A stretch of 64,000 nucleotides of DNA from the NCBI GenBank assembly GCA_013214705.1, contig JABSRZ010000003.1, positions 775,443 to 839,442 of the forward strand, written 5' to 3'. The notes under the pieces are model-generated. The model saw nothing but the letters and a program-made list of their open reading frames with translations. It was not told where the DNA came from and did no database searches. Below are positions 30,028-38,519 of this stretch, piece after piece (position 1 is the first letter of the stretch; each line of letters opens with the position of its first letter). Position numbers and translations under genes: made by a program. Origin of the DNA: Hyphomicrobiales bacterium (GTDB taxonomy: Bacteria > Pseudomonadota > Alphaproteobacteria > Rhizobiales > OSC116).

Positions 30028-30294
30028 TTACAGCCAAATACTAGCCCGAACAGGGCTTGAGTTAACCGGTTTTTCATGCGCCATTTTTGGGTTAATATCT
30101 GGCTCAATCAGCCCCATATCGCGTTTCAAATGGCCGGGCAATCGGGCTAAGGAATGTTCATCATTCCCATTTTTTAGCCAGAAAAAATTACTTAAAAACT
30201 TTAGAAACATGGTTTCTGTCTTTCTTATTTGTAGATTATATTTAAATTCAAAGTCTCGCCTTGGCGGCGTTGGGTTTAGCGATTGTAAATGCAT
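30028..30294 (-). CDS. DUF1127-like small protein
   Basis: An 88-residue basic protein whose middle contains LARLPGHLKRDMGLIEPDI, a match to the DUF1127 (YjiS-like) pattern of leucine-arginine-rich sequence followed by RD-IGL. Some alphaproteobacterial DUF1127 proteins bind RNA and influence phosphate or carbon metabolism. ATG 30294 has AAAGGA six bases upstream; a later ATG at 30210 would still retain the domain. The plus-strand frame in the same place shows no family pattern. Confidence 0.7.
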   Translation of the reverse strand: MHLQSLNPTPPRRDFEFKYNLQIRKTETMFLKFLSNFFWLKNGNDEHSLARLPGHLKRDMGLIEPDINPKMAHEKPVNSSPVRASIWL

Positions 30295-30753
30295 AAACAT
30301 TCCTTTCTTGACGCGGTGAAACGCCAGTGATGATGCGGCTAATTTTAGAAAAAAAGACGCAATGAGTTGATTTTTGAAATTTGAAATTTTCAGAAATTGG
30401 AGTCTAACCGTTGGGTAGGCAATCTAGTTTTAGATAGATTTATACCGAGGCGGTGAGGCAATAGGCCGGGCAAATAAAAAATGCCAGCCGAACAAACCCA
30501 GAGGTGTTAAATTTGTTGATTATCATTTTATACCTCCATTGTTGTTAAAGTTTCACAATAATATTGTGTGCGGCATGTATAGGCGTGGTTTTAATTTAAA
30601 TCAAGTCAATAATTCTTATGTAGTTTTCAAATATATTGATGGGTCGGTTTATCCACTCAAAAGGCAATGTCGCGCCGATAGACGATTGACAGTTGAAGTA
30701 AATGAATGCAGTTTACACATAGACCAATATTATTGATGTATTAGGAGCAGCAT
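30295..30753. other. Intergenic region, no gene recognised
   Basis: About 460 bp between the divergent DUF1127 and LysR genes. It must hold both promoters. An inverted repeat AATCTA/TAGATT occurs at 30421-30440 and a TTGACA at 30686-30691 without a convincing -10 at the right distance. A 65-codon plus-strand frame (30539-30736) has no ribosome binding site or family resemblance. I see no RNA gene. Confidence 0.4.
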
Positions 30754-31650
30754 ATGGCACAAATTTTAGACATGGATAATTTACGCACTTTTTTGGCCAT
30801 TGCCGAATCTGGCAGTTTTACCGCTGCCTCACGCGAGGTGTTTAAAACCCAAAGTGCGGTTTCGATGCAAATGAAACGGCTCGAAGACACCATCGGTAAA
30901 AAACTATTTTACAAAGAAGGCCGGATAAACCGCCTCACCCGTGATGGCGATATTTTGCTTAATTTTGCCCGCCGAATCATTAGGTTGAACAATGAAGCCC
31001 TGCTCACCATCACCCAACCTGAAATTTCGGGCTTGGTGCGCCTTGGCATTGGTGATGATTATGCCGAACGTTATTTGCCAGAAATTTTGGCACGTTTTTC
31101 TTATTCTAACCCCAATGTCGAAGTGGCCATTGTTTGTGACGACAGCACCTATGTGGCCAAACAATTGCAAAAAGGTGAATTAGATTTAGCAGTTGGCACT
31201 GGCGGCGAATTTAGCGAACATGGTGAATTGCTTAAACGCGAGCGGTTGGTGTGGGCCACCAGCGCGACCCATAGCGCCCAATTGCAAGATGTATTGCCCA
31301 TTGCCATTTGCGGCGATGATTGTGGCTGGAGCAACCAAGCCACAAAAACCCTTAAAAAAATGAACCGACCTTATAGAGTGGCTTATAAAGCCCGCAACCA
31401 TGCGGTTATTGCCTCGGTGGTTATTGCCGGTTTGGCGGTAACGGCCATTGCCCAAAGCGGTTTACGCCCGGGCATGCGCACCCTAGGACCAGACGAAGGC
31501 TTTGCCGAATTAGGCACCAGTGACATTTCATTGTTAAAACCACTCGCGCCACTATCATCGGCAGCCGAGATATTAAGCCAACACATATGCGATAGCTTGG
31601 CAACATTGGGCACAAATGGCCTGCAGAGTTTTAGTGATGCTGCAGAATAA
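30754..31650 (+). CDS. LysR-family transcriptional regulator
   Basis: A 298-residue regulator with an N-terminal winged helix (LRTFLAIAESGSFTAASREVFKTQSAVSMQMKRLE, about 10-45) and a LysR substrate-binding domain from about residue 90. AGGAG lies 7 nt before the ATG. The inducer and target are unknown: the nearest genes (MATE, DUF1127, gshA) do not form an obvious divergent pair. Its 3' end faces repeat element A. Confidence 0.9.
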   Translation: MAQILDMDNLRTFLAIAESGSFTAASREVFKTQSAVSMQMKRLEDTIGKKLFYKEGRINRLTRDGDILLNFARRIIRLNNEALLTITQPEISGLVRLGIGDDYAERYLPEILARFSYSNPNVEVAIVCDDSTYVAKQLQKGELDLAVGTGGEFSEHGELLKRERLVWATSATHSAQLQDVLPIAICGDDCGWSNQATKTLKKMNRPYRVAYKARNHAVIASVVIAGLAVTAIAQSGLRPGMRTLGPDEGFAELGTSDISLLKPLAPLSSAAEILSQHICDSLATLGTNGLQSFSDAAE

Positions 31651-31683
31651 TTTTCTACGAAAATTTTTCTGCTTAATTGTTTT

Positions 31684-31910
31684 TAGCACTGCGTGCGTTC
31701 GCTCCGCTCTCTAGCTACGCCCTAACGGGCGGGCCTCAATGGCCATCTCACCAACTTCGTTGGTTCGGGGAAACCTCCTGCAACTTTGTGCAGAGTTTCT
31801 GGCTGCCCCAAGAATCCCGGTGATTCGACGAGTGCGCCCAGAAGCCGAGAGGCATTCTGTGTGGCCAACGCGCGGAGGCTAGAGAGCGCAGCGAACGCAC
31901 GCAAGTGCCA
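31684..31910. repeat. Dispersed hairpin element, copy A
   Basis: This copy is framed by inverted arms of about 30 bp (31686-31715 and 31879-31908; GCGTGCGTTCGCT versus its complement AGCGAACGCACGC). Inside the left arm follow three small hairpins: GCCC-TAAC-GGGC, GGCC-TCAAT-GGCC and ACCAAC-TTC-GTTGGT. A further CTGCA/TGCAG hairpin lies in the centre. Frames inside have no ribosome binding site and are not shared with other copies. The gap between lysR and gshA (convergent) holds nothing else that I recognise. Confidence 0.75.
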
Positions 31911-32028
31911 ACAGTGAGGCGAAGCCGAACGTATAAATGGGAGTACCCGTAAAGTCAGCAGGAGCGCCAACTGTCTATGTCTTTACAGCATCAAACGCTG
32001 GCTCAGCGGTTGAAACTCTGAGTGTGGC

Positions 32029-33408
32029 TCAGTAGCTATATTCCTTAAATATGCGGTTAATGTCGCCCGCCCATTCGCCGTGATATTGCTCAAGCATAAC
32101 GTCGGCATGGGTGCGGCCGGTCGAGGTGATTTCGAACAGATTTTCTAAAAATACGGTTTCATTAACGCCGCTGGTGTCTTTTAAATCGCGTGCGGCGAGG
32201 CCTTGGCGGGAAATTTCGACCATTTGTTTGGCAATGTCTTGCACGGTGCCATTTCTAAATGGGGTTTGTAGTGCGTCTTTGGGCACAGCGTTGCGCAAGG
32301 CCAACATTTCATCTGTGCTCCAGTCTTTGATTAGCTCATAAGCTTGGTCAAGTGCGGCAGAATCATATAACAAACCCACCCATAAAGCTGGTAACGCGCA
32401 TAGGTTTTGCCAACTGCCGGCATCTGCGCCGCGCATTTCTAAAAACTGTTTCATCCTCACTTCGGGGAATAATGTGGTTAAATGGTCTTCCCAATCGCTT
32501 ATGGTGGGTTTTTCGCCGGGCAAGCAGTTTAATTTTCCGTCTAAAAAATCTCTAAAACTTTCGCCGGTTGCGTTGATATAGTGGCCATCACGGTAAACAA
32601 AATACATTGGCACATCTAAGGCATGATCGACATAAGACTCAAAACCTGCGCCGTCTTCAAACATAAATGGCAACATGCCGGTGCGGGCATTGTCAGTGTC
32701 TTTCCAAACTTCGCTTCGATAGCTTTTAAACCCATTGGGCTTGCCATCAGCAAATGGCGAATTGGCAAAAATTGCGGTGGCAATTGGTTGTAAGGCCAAG
32801 CTCACGCGCAGTTTTTTAAGCATATCCGCTTCTGATTCGAAATCTAAATTCACCTGCACGGTGGCGCTGCGGAACATCATCTCGCGCCCCAATGTGCCAA
32901 CGGTTTGCATATATTCGCGCATTATTTTATAGCGGCCCTTGGGCATAATCGGCACATCGGCTAATTTCCATGTCGGGGCAAAACCTAGGCCGATAAAGCT
33001 GCGGCAATGCACATCGCCCACTGCCCGCACTTGGCGCAAATGGCTATGCACCTCGCGGCAAGTCTCGTGAATGGTGCTTAATGGCGCACCCGAAAGCTCG
33101 AACTGCCCACCCGGTTCCAGGGTGATAGAGCCTAAAATATCTGTGCTTGAGTCTAGTCTTGGGGCTTTTAGGCCAATTAATTTGCCCTCTTCCATCATCG
33201 GTGTCCAACCAAAGCCATCGCGCAGGCTGGCCATCAATTGCTCTATGCCGCATTTGCCGCCATAGGGCAATGGTGTCAGCTCATCATTACAATAGCCAAA
33301 TTTTTCATGCTCGGTGCCAATTCGCCATTGCGATTTGGGTTTGCAGCCCCGGCTAAGCGCTTGGATGAGGTCTTGTTTGTTTTCGATCAGAGGGGAGGTC
33401 TTTGCCAT
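32029..33408 (-). CDS. gshA: Glutamate-cysteine ligase
   Basis: The first enzyme of glutathione synthesis, ATP-dependent, of the plant/alphaproteobacterial type (459 residues). Recognisable stretches are WRIGTEHEKFGY, YGGKCGIEQLM, LGSITLEPGGQFELSGAP, CRSFIGLGFAPTWK, MPKGRYKIMREYM and the RGADAGSW segment. I start at ATG 33408 (MAKTSPLIENKQ), because the upstream TTG frame only translates an 18-bp DNA repeat. The rsmE gene lies upstream on the same strand. Confidence 0.94.
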   Translation of the reverse strand: MAKTSPLIENKQDLIQALSRGCKPKSQWRIGTEHEKFGYCNDELTPLPYGGKCGIEQLMASLRDGFGWTPMMEEGKLIGLKAPRLDSSTDILGSITLEPGGQFELSGAPLSTIHETCREVHSHLRQVRAVGDVHCRSFIGLGFAPTWKLADVPIMPKGRYKIMREYMQTVGTLGREMMFRSATVQVNLDFESEADMLKKLRVSLALQPIATAIFANSPFADGKPNGFKSYRSEVWKDTDNARTGMLPFMFEDGAGFESYVDHALDVPMYFVYRDGHYINATGESFRDFLDGKLNCLPGEKPTISDWEDHLTTLFPEVRMKQFLEMRGADAGSWQNLCALPALWVGLLYDSAALDQAYELIKDWSTDEMLALRNAVPKDALQTPFRNGTVQDIAKQMVEISRQGLAARDLKDTSGVNETVFLENLFEITSTGRTHADVMLEQYHGEWAGDINRIFKEYSY

Positions 33409-33423
33409 TTTTCTAGGCTTTCT

Positions 33424-33478
33424 AAATTTTAACAGGTGGCTAAATTTTAACAGGTGGCTTAATTTCAACAGGGTGGCT
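33424..33478 (-). repeat. Three 18-bp tandem repeats in the gshA leader
   Basis: Two identical 18-bp units (33424-33441, 33442-33459) and a diverged third (33460-33478) lie 15-70 bp upstream of the gshA start. Each contains AGCCACCTGTTAAAATTT on the minus strand or a variant. The units sit where a 5' untranslated leader is expected. Confidence 0.85.
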
Positions 33479-33578
33479 TATTATATAGGATGAAAAGAGT
33501 AAATGTTAAGTCAAAAAAACTTGATTAGACGAATAATTTTGATGGGTTTTCTACATAAATTTAGCGTGAAATTTAAAT

Positions 33579-34319
33579 TCACCAATCGCCTATAACCGCC
33601 TGCACCAGCGTCAATGCCGCAACTGCAGCGGTATCTGCCCGCATAACGCGCGGCCCCAGCGAAATGGTGGTGACATTATCTAACGCCAGCAATGCTTTGC
33701 GCTCCGCGTCACTAAAGCCGCCTTCCGGGCCGACAAGCACGCAAATGTTTTGACCCCTTAACCCAGCAATTTGTGTGATGGGAGAAGCGGTTGTTGCCGC
33801 TTCATCGCAAAAAATAAGCGCATGGCTGCTTGTATATTTATCCAGAAAAGCATCAAATTTAATCGGTTCACATATTTTTGGTATGCTTAGCATGGTACAT
33901 TGTTCGGCGGCCTCGATGGCATTGGCGGTAAGCTTATCGTGTTTTAACTTATGGTTTATGGTGTGGTCGGTTATGACCGGTTGCAATATACCCGCACCTA
34001 GCTCGGTGGCTTTTTGCACCATATAATCTAATCGGGTTTTTTTTAACGGCGCAAAAGCATAGACAAGTTGCGAGTTTGCGGTTTGTGGTTTGGTATTTTC
34101 TAACGGCTTTAGGCAGATGCGTTTTTTGGTTTCAAACACCAATGCAGCGCGCCATTCGCCATGGATTCCATTAAAAACCATCAGCTCATCGCCATGTTCC
34201 ATACGCATGACATTGCGCACATAATGCCATTGGTCGGCATCCAAAGCCACAAGCTGGCTGTGGCTTAAAGTTGCATTTACATATAGGCGTGGTAATTTAT
34301 GTTGGTTATTTCTCATCAT
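33579..34319 (-). CDS. rsmE: 16S rRNA (uracil-1498-N3)-methyltransferase
   Basis: A SPOUT-class methyltransferase of about 246 residues modifying U1498 of 16S rRNA. The knot and SAM site are seen in VLVGPEGGFSDAERKAL and ISLGPRVMRADTAAVAAL; HYVRNVMRMEHGDELMVF is the N-terminal PUA-like part. ATG 34319 or 34316 is the probable start, overlapping the end of the small membrane protein gene by 11-14 bp. Near gshA and ubiA as in many alphaproteobacteria. Confidence 0.93.
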   Translation of the reverse strand: MMRNNQHKLPRLYVNATLSHSQLVALDADQWHYVRNVMRMEHGDELMVFNGIHGEWRAALVFETKKRICLKPLENTKPQTANSQLVYAFAPLKKTRLDYMVQKATELGAGILQPVITDHTINHKLKHDKLTANAIEAAEQCTMLSIPKICEPIKFDAFLDKYTSSHALIFCDEAATTASPITQIAGLRGQNICVLVGPEGGFSDAERKALLALDNVTTISLGPRVMRADTAAVAALTLVQAVIGDW

Positions 34320-34542
34320 GGCGTTTGCCAACATGTATGCGGGTTAATACCACAGCAACGATGATAAACACCGCCAAAATGCCGACCGGCGTGCCGGTGA
34401 ATTGTTGTTGAATAACTGTTGCAATATCGCCAGTGAAACCAAACATCATGCCATCAAGCAACGGCATCACCACCCAATATACAAAGAAAAATATCGGCAG
34501 TAATTTGGCGAAATAAATAATATAGGGTTTGTTGTTTTCCAT
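34306..34542 (-). CDS. Small membrane protein of unknown function
   Basis: A 78-residue protein with two predicted membrane spans (about 8-32 and 50-68), a glycine/threonine-containing loop between them and a basic tail (RIHVGKRHDEK). I do not recognise a family. It is translationally linked to rsmE, whose start overlaps its stop, and has a plausible AGGAT Shine-Dalgarno before its ATG. Confidence 0.6.
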   Translation of the reverse strand: MENNKPYIIYFAKLLPIFFFVYWVVMPLLDGMMFGFTGDIATVIQQQFTGTPVGILAVFIIVAVVLTRIHVGKRHDEK

Positions 34543-34753
34543 TTGGCAATCCTTTAGGCAATTCTTGGCGCATTATGGCGTAATTTATAGGCCAATATCA
34601 ACAAATTTCTGATTGATATATTGCTGGTTTCTTTTATAAATCCGATTCAATTAAATGCAAGTTGAAACTGGCAACAAGAAATATAAGCCTTGATGTTGTG
34701 AAATGCGCAAATCCGTTTATAAATGATGTAAATATCGCTAGCATGAGGCCAAA

Positions 34754-35704
34754 ATGAATAACCACAAAGTTGCCGATGCACATAGCCAAAATTGGAGCGA
34801 CAAATGGCTGCCTAAAAAATTCGCGCCGTATTTTCAACTAATGCGGTTAGACCGACCTGTCGGCGTGTGGCTGTTATTATGGCCATGTTTTTGGGGGCAA
34901 ATATTGGGGCTATATGCCCGCCATAACCAAGGTTTAGAGCTAAATATGTGGTCGCAATTGCATTATATTATCTTGTTTTTTGTCGGTGCTATTATTATGC
35001 GTGGTGCAGGCTGCGCTTATAATGACTTGGTCGATTATAAATATGACAAACAGGTCGAACGCACCAAAAGTAGGCCGTTGCCGGCGGGCAAAATAACCAT
35101 CAGACAAGCCAAATATCTGTTGTTTTATTTGCTGCTGGCAGGCTTGATGGTGCTAATTCAATTTAATTGGTTCACAATATTTGTTGGCGCGACTTCGCTT
35201 ATATTGGTGGCCACCTACCCGTGGATGAAGCGCTTTACCTATTGGCCACAAGCGTTTTTGGGCTTGGCATTTAACTGGGGTGCATTGGTTGGCTTTACCG
35301 CGGTTACCGGTTATTTATCTGGCGCGGCCATCTGGCTATATATTGGCGGCTTTTTTTGGACAATCGGTTATGACACCATATACGCGCATCAAGATAAAGA
35401 TGACGATATGATGATTGGGCTGAAATCTACCGCGATATTATTTGGCAACCAAACCAAATTGTGGCTGTTTATTTTATATTCACTGGCCATGGCAAGCTTT
35501 GCTTTGGCTTTGTTTGTCGCCGGTTTGGGTATAATGTCGGTGTTGGCGCTAGCGCCACTCGCTGTGCATTTAATCTGGCAAATTATGGCACTCAAATTAG
35601 ACGATGCCGACAATTGTTTAAAAATATTTAAATCCAATATATTGTTTGGCGGCTTGTTGACGTTGGGGTTTTTTGCCATTTTAATCTTGATCGGCTTTAT
35701 CTAA
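34754..35704 (+). CDS. ubiA: 4-hydroxybenzoate polyprenyltransferase
   Basis: A 316-residue, multi-span prenyltransferase that attaches the polyprenyl tail to 4-hydroxybenzoate in ubiquinone synthesis. Both aspartate-rich motifs are visible: NDLVDYKYDKQVERTKSRPLPAG (near residue 92) and YDTIYAHQDKDDD (near residue 210). RPVGVWLLLWPCFWG is the typical first helix. It is followed without a gap by an IMPase-family gene. The product, ubiquinone, supplies the respiratory chain ending in the aa3 oxidase. Confidence 0.96.
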   Translation: MNNHKVADAHSQNWSDKWLPKKFAPYFQLMRLDRPVGVWLLLWPCFWGQILGLYARHNQGLELNMWSQLHYIILFFVGAIIMRGAGCAYNDLVDYKYDKQVERTKSRPLPAGKITIRQAKYLLFYLLLAGLMVLIQFNWFTIFVGATSLILVATYPWMKRFTYWPQAFLGLAFNWGALVGFTAVTGYLSGAAIWLYIGGFFWTIGYDTIYAHQDKDDDMMIGLKSTAILFGNQTKLWLFILYSLAMASFALALFVAGLGIMSVLALAPLAVHLIWQIMALKLDDADNCLKIFKSNILFGGLLTLGFFAILILIGFI

Positions 35705-36547
35705 ATGAGCATTTTATCGGCTGCCGAAATTATAAGTTTACAACAAATCGTGCAGCAGGCTGGGCAGATTGGGCTAAGTTATTTTGGTAAAAATGTTAAA
35801 AACTGGCAAAAATCCGACAATACACCGGTTTCAGAGGCCGACTTAAAAGTTAATGAATTTTTGGAAGCTCAGCTTAAAGCGTTTCGGCCGGAATTTGGTT
35901 GGCTGTCTGAAGAAACAATAGATGACCTGGCGCGCCAAGATAAACAATATATCTGGGTGATAGACCCGATAGATGGCACAAAGGCGTTTATAAAAGGCGA
36001 TGCCGAATGGGTGGTGTCTGTGGCCATTGTGAAAAATAACCGGCCAGTGGCGGGTGTGGTTTATGACCCGGTGGCAGGGTTACTATATTTTGCCCAGACA
36101 GGCCAAGGCGCACATATAATAGAGGTCAAAAATGGTTTGTTTTTGCCCGACGCGCCGCTTAAAACCAGCATAAGAAGCGATGTCAACAATGCCAATTTAT
36201 TGGCCTATAAATTCCATTTCGACCATATGGCAGAACGCTCGGGCTATGTTTGGCCAGACATGAATTATAGCAATGTCAACAGCATGGCGCTGCGGGTGGC
36301 CTTGGTGGCGCAGGGCAAATTTGACGCGATGGTGAGTTTTACCCAGAAAAGCGAATGGGACATTGCGGCGGCAGATATCATCATCCATGAGGCTGGTGGC
36401 CGCATAACTGATGGTTACGGAAATATATTGACCTATAATAAGACTGAGCCTAACCTACCACATATGGTGGCAGCGGGCGGTGAGTTTCATAGAAAAATTA
36501 TCCAGCATACGATGAATTTCAATTTTTTGACTGACACCAAAATGTAA
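35705..36547 (+). CDS. Inositol-monophosphatase-family phosphatase (CysQ/HisN type)
   Basis: A 280-residue Mg2+-dependent phosphatase. The metal-binding motifs are GWLSEET near residue 70, WVIDPIDGTKAFIKG (D-P-I/L-D-G-T) and SEWDIAAADIIIHEAGG near the C-terminus. Members of this branch hydrolyse 3'-phosphoadenosine 5'-phosphate (CysQ) or histidinol phosphate (HisN); the sequence alone does not separate these. Its ATG follows the ubiA stop directly, so it is cotranscribed. Confidence 0.85.
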   Translation: MSILSAAEIISLQQIVQQAGQIGLSYFGKNVKNWQKSDNTPVSEADLKVNEFLEAQLKAFRPEFGWLSEETIDDLARQDKQYIWVIDPIDGTKAFIKGDAEWVVSVAIVKNNRPVAGVVYDPVAGLLYFAQTGQGAHIIEVKNGLFLPDAPLKTSIRSDVNNANLLAYKFHFDHMAERSGYVWPDMNYSNVNSMALRVALVAQGKFDAMVSFTQKSEWDIAAADIIIHEAGGRITDGYGNILTYNKTEPNLPHMVAAGGEFHRKIIQHTMNFNFLTDTKM

Positions 36548-36631
36548 ATTTGGCGCTTATAACCTCTAGGTGCTATTGCCTTTTGCAGGTAATTTGATTA
36601 TGGAGAGGCAATTACACAGGGTGGAGACCAA

Positions 36632-36877
36632 ATGGCAGACGAACAAAAATTACACATGGTAGCAGGCGGTGAACTTGAAGACCTGAAATCGATTAAATTT
36701 CGCGATTTAAGCAAGCTTGATATTGTCGGCATTTACCCCAATTATCAAGAGGCGGTCGACGCTTGGAAATCTAAAGCCCAAGGCACAGTCGACAACGCCC
36801 ATATGCGTTACTTTGTGTTTAACCTGCATAAACTTATCGATTTGGATATTGATGTGGATGAAGATAAAAGGATTTAG
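36632..36877 (+). CDS. DUF4170 family protein
   Basis: An 81-residue acidic cytoplasmic protein of the DUF4170 type: LHMVAGGELEDL, VGIYPNYQEAVDAWKSKAQ and DNAHMRYFVFNLHKLID are characteristic. This family is found in alphaproteobacteria, often next to CysQ-like genes as here, and has no established function. GGTGGAG precedes the ATG. It is the last gene before repeat element B. Confidence 0.88.
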   Translation: MADEQKLHMVAGGELEDLKSIKFRDLSKLDIVGIYPNYQEAVDAWKSKAQGTVDNAHMRYFVFNLHKLIDLDIDVDEDKRI

Positions 36878-36892
36878 GGTTTTTGGTTGGTT

Positions 36893-37220
36893 GACGGCTG
36901 CTGTTTTTTGCCTGACACTGCGTGCGTTCGCTTGCTACGAGCTTTTTTTCTTAACACTGCGTGCGCAAACTCCGTTTGCTTGCTACGCCCTAACGGGCGG
37001 GCCTCAATGGCCAAGTTCGCCAACAAGTTGGCTCGCCTTTTTTACCTTGTATAGGTGGGGCAGACGGAAATTTTGTACTGATTATCATGGGAAAAAAGTC
37101 CGAAGCCGTAAGGCTGAGGCAAGCACGACTGCGCGTCGCCGTTAGGCGTGGCAAGCAAACGGAGTTTGCGCACGCAGTGTTAGGCAAAAAAACAGCAGCC
37201 GTCAGGCGCACGCAGTGTTA
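36893..37220. repeat. Dispersed hairpin element, copy B, with nested inverted arms
   Basis: An outer arm pair (36894-36924 with 37169-37200) and an inner pair (the CACTGCGTGCG/ACGGAGTTTGCGCACGCA region, about 36955-36990 with 37140-37180) enclose the core at 36981-37036. The core has the hairpins GCCC-TAAC-GGGC, GGCC-TCAAT-GGCC and GCCAAC-AA-GTTGGC. The ACACTGCGTGCG block occurs twice on the left and its complement twice on the right, so the element looks partly duplicated. No convincing coding region is inside, and the gap holds nothing else. Confidence 0.8.
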
Positions 37221-37227
37221 AAAAAAT

Positions 37228-38487
37228 TCACAACTCTGCAATATATTGCCTTGTTAGGTTTTTGCTTTGTTCGACTGCGGGCTGGTCGAAGGCGTTTACT
37301 TGCATAAGCTCGGCGGCGGCAATGGTTTCGCACATGAAGTGCATTAGTAACGCGCCCATGGTGGCTTCATCCAATTTTTCTAGCGTGATATAGCGCACGG
37401 GAATGGCTTTATCGGCCAAAGTTTGTGCCGTTGCGCGTTGTTGCGCGGTCACAATGTCGCCAATTGTGCGCCCGGCAATATAATCAAATTGATCGCCCGA
37501 AAATACGTTTGGCTTAAGCAAATTGCCTTGGCCAGATTGGTCTAGGGTGATGAAAGTTACATATTTATTTTTAGGCCCATCTAAAAATAATTGCTGTTGG
37601 CTATGTTGATCTACCGGGCCGATGGATGAAATGGGGGTTATACCTTTGCCATCTTTGCCCAAGCTTTCGGCCCATAACTGCACATACCAAGCGGTGAATA
37701 ATTTCAACTGGTCTTTATACGCCCAAAGTACGTTTTCACAATGGCCTTTACCATCGAAATAAACACTATAAGCCGCGCCTTCAACCGCATGTTTTGGGTT
37801 GTCCATCACCGAAATAGCGCCGCGTTTTATCTCCGCCAAATCTAAATCGAACAAAGCCGCTACAAATAAACCAACGTTAGACAATACCGAAAACCGCCCA
37901 CCAATGCCTTGATGATGATCTAAAATCGGCATTTTATATTGTTCGGCAAGTTGGCGAATGGGGTTCAGAGTTTGCTTATGTGGCTCGGTTATAATCACCG
38001 CGCTGTCGGCCAGATAATCTGCCCCATTATGGCCAATCGACCAATCTAGATATACACTCGCCAACGCCACGGTTTCTAAGGTCGTGCCAGATTTAGAAAT
38101 GATGACCACGCCAGTGGTTTTGGGGTTAAGACCAGCTAGTAAATTGGCCAAACTTAACGCATCTAGATTGTCTAAAAAATGAATGTTAAACGGTTTATTG
38201 GCATCACTGCCGACACAGCCATAACCCGCTAGTTGCACCAAAGCTTGGGCGCCAAGGCTCGAGCCGCCGCAACCAATATGCACAATGTCAGTGAGGCCAG
38301 TTTTGAATTTTTTGGCCACTTGGTTAATGTCATCAATTTCAGACATATCGGCAGCATTGGCAAAAAATGCCATCTGTTTAAATTTTGCATCCAAGCCCTT
38401 TTGGGCTTCGTTAATCATCAAAGTGATGCGGTCATTGTCAAGTTTTAGCGTTTCAGCAGATAAAATACTGGCTTCATAAAGGCTCAT
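37228..38487 (-). CDS. pgi: Glucose-6-phosphate isomerase
   Basis: A 419-residue isomerase interconverting glucose 6-phosphate and fructose 6-phosphate. Family signatures are HIGCGGSSLGAQA, VVIISKSGTTLETVA (sugar-phosphate loop), GIGGRFSVLSNVG (the catalytic Gly-Arg region) and VDQHSQQQLFLDGP. It is much shorter than the 549-residue E. coli enzyme and lacks its N-terminal extension, as in a compact class of Pgi. With glk it forms the entry of glucose metabolism. Its 3' end faces repeat element B. Confidence 0.92.
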   Translation of the reverse strand: MSLYEASILSAETLKLDNDRITLMINEAQKGLDAKFKQMAFFANAADMSEIDDINQVAKKFKTGLTDIVHIGCGGSSLGAQALVQLAGYGCVGSDANKPFNIHFLDNLDALSLANLLAGLNPKTTGVVIISKSGTTLETVALASVYLDWSIGHNGADYLADSAVIITEPHKQTLNPIRQLAEQYKMPILDHHQGIGGRFSVLSNVGLFVAALFDLDLAEIKRGAISVMDNPKHAVEGAAYSVYFDGKGHCENVLWAYKDQLKLFTAWYVQLWAESLGKDGKGITPISSIGPVDQHSQQQLFLDGPKNKYVTFITLDQSGQGNLLKPNVFSGDQFDYIAGRTIGDIVTAQQRATAQTLADKAIPVRYITLEKLDEATMGALLMHFMCETIAAAELMQVNAFDQPAVEQSKNLTRQYIAEL

Positions 38488-38519
38488 GGAGTTTCCAAAA
38501 TAATTAGATTTCAGGCGGC

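Noticed and set aside
29996-30319. 107-codon plus-strand frame opposite the DUF1127 gene
   Set aside because: The minus-strand frame has the DUF1127 motif and RBS; the plus frame has neither.
30539-30736. 65-codon frame upstream of the LysR gene
   Set aside because: No RBS, no recognisable family, composition like the surrounding intergenic DNA.
31722-31970. 82-codon minus-strand frame in element A
   Set aside because: Frame is an accident of the GC-rich hairpin element and is not conserved in copies B, C or D.
36717-37145. 142-codon frame across DUF4170 and element B
   Set aside because: Reads a different frame of the DUF4170 gene and then the non-coding repeat.
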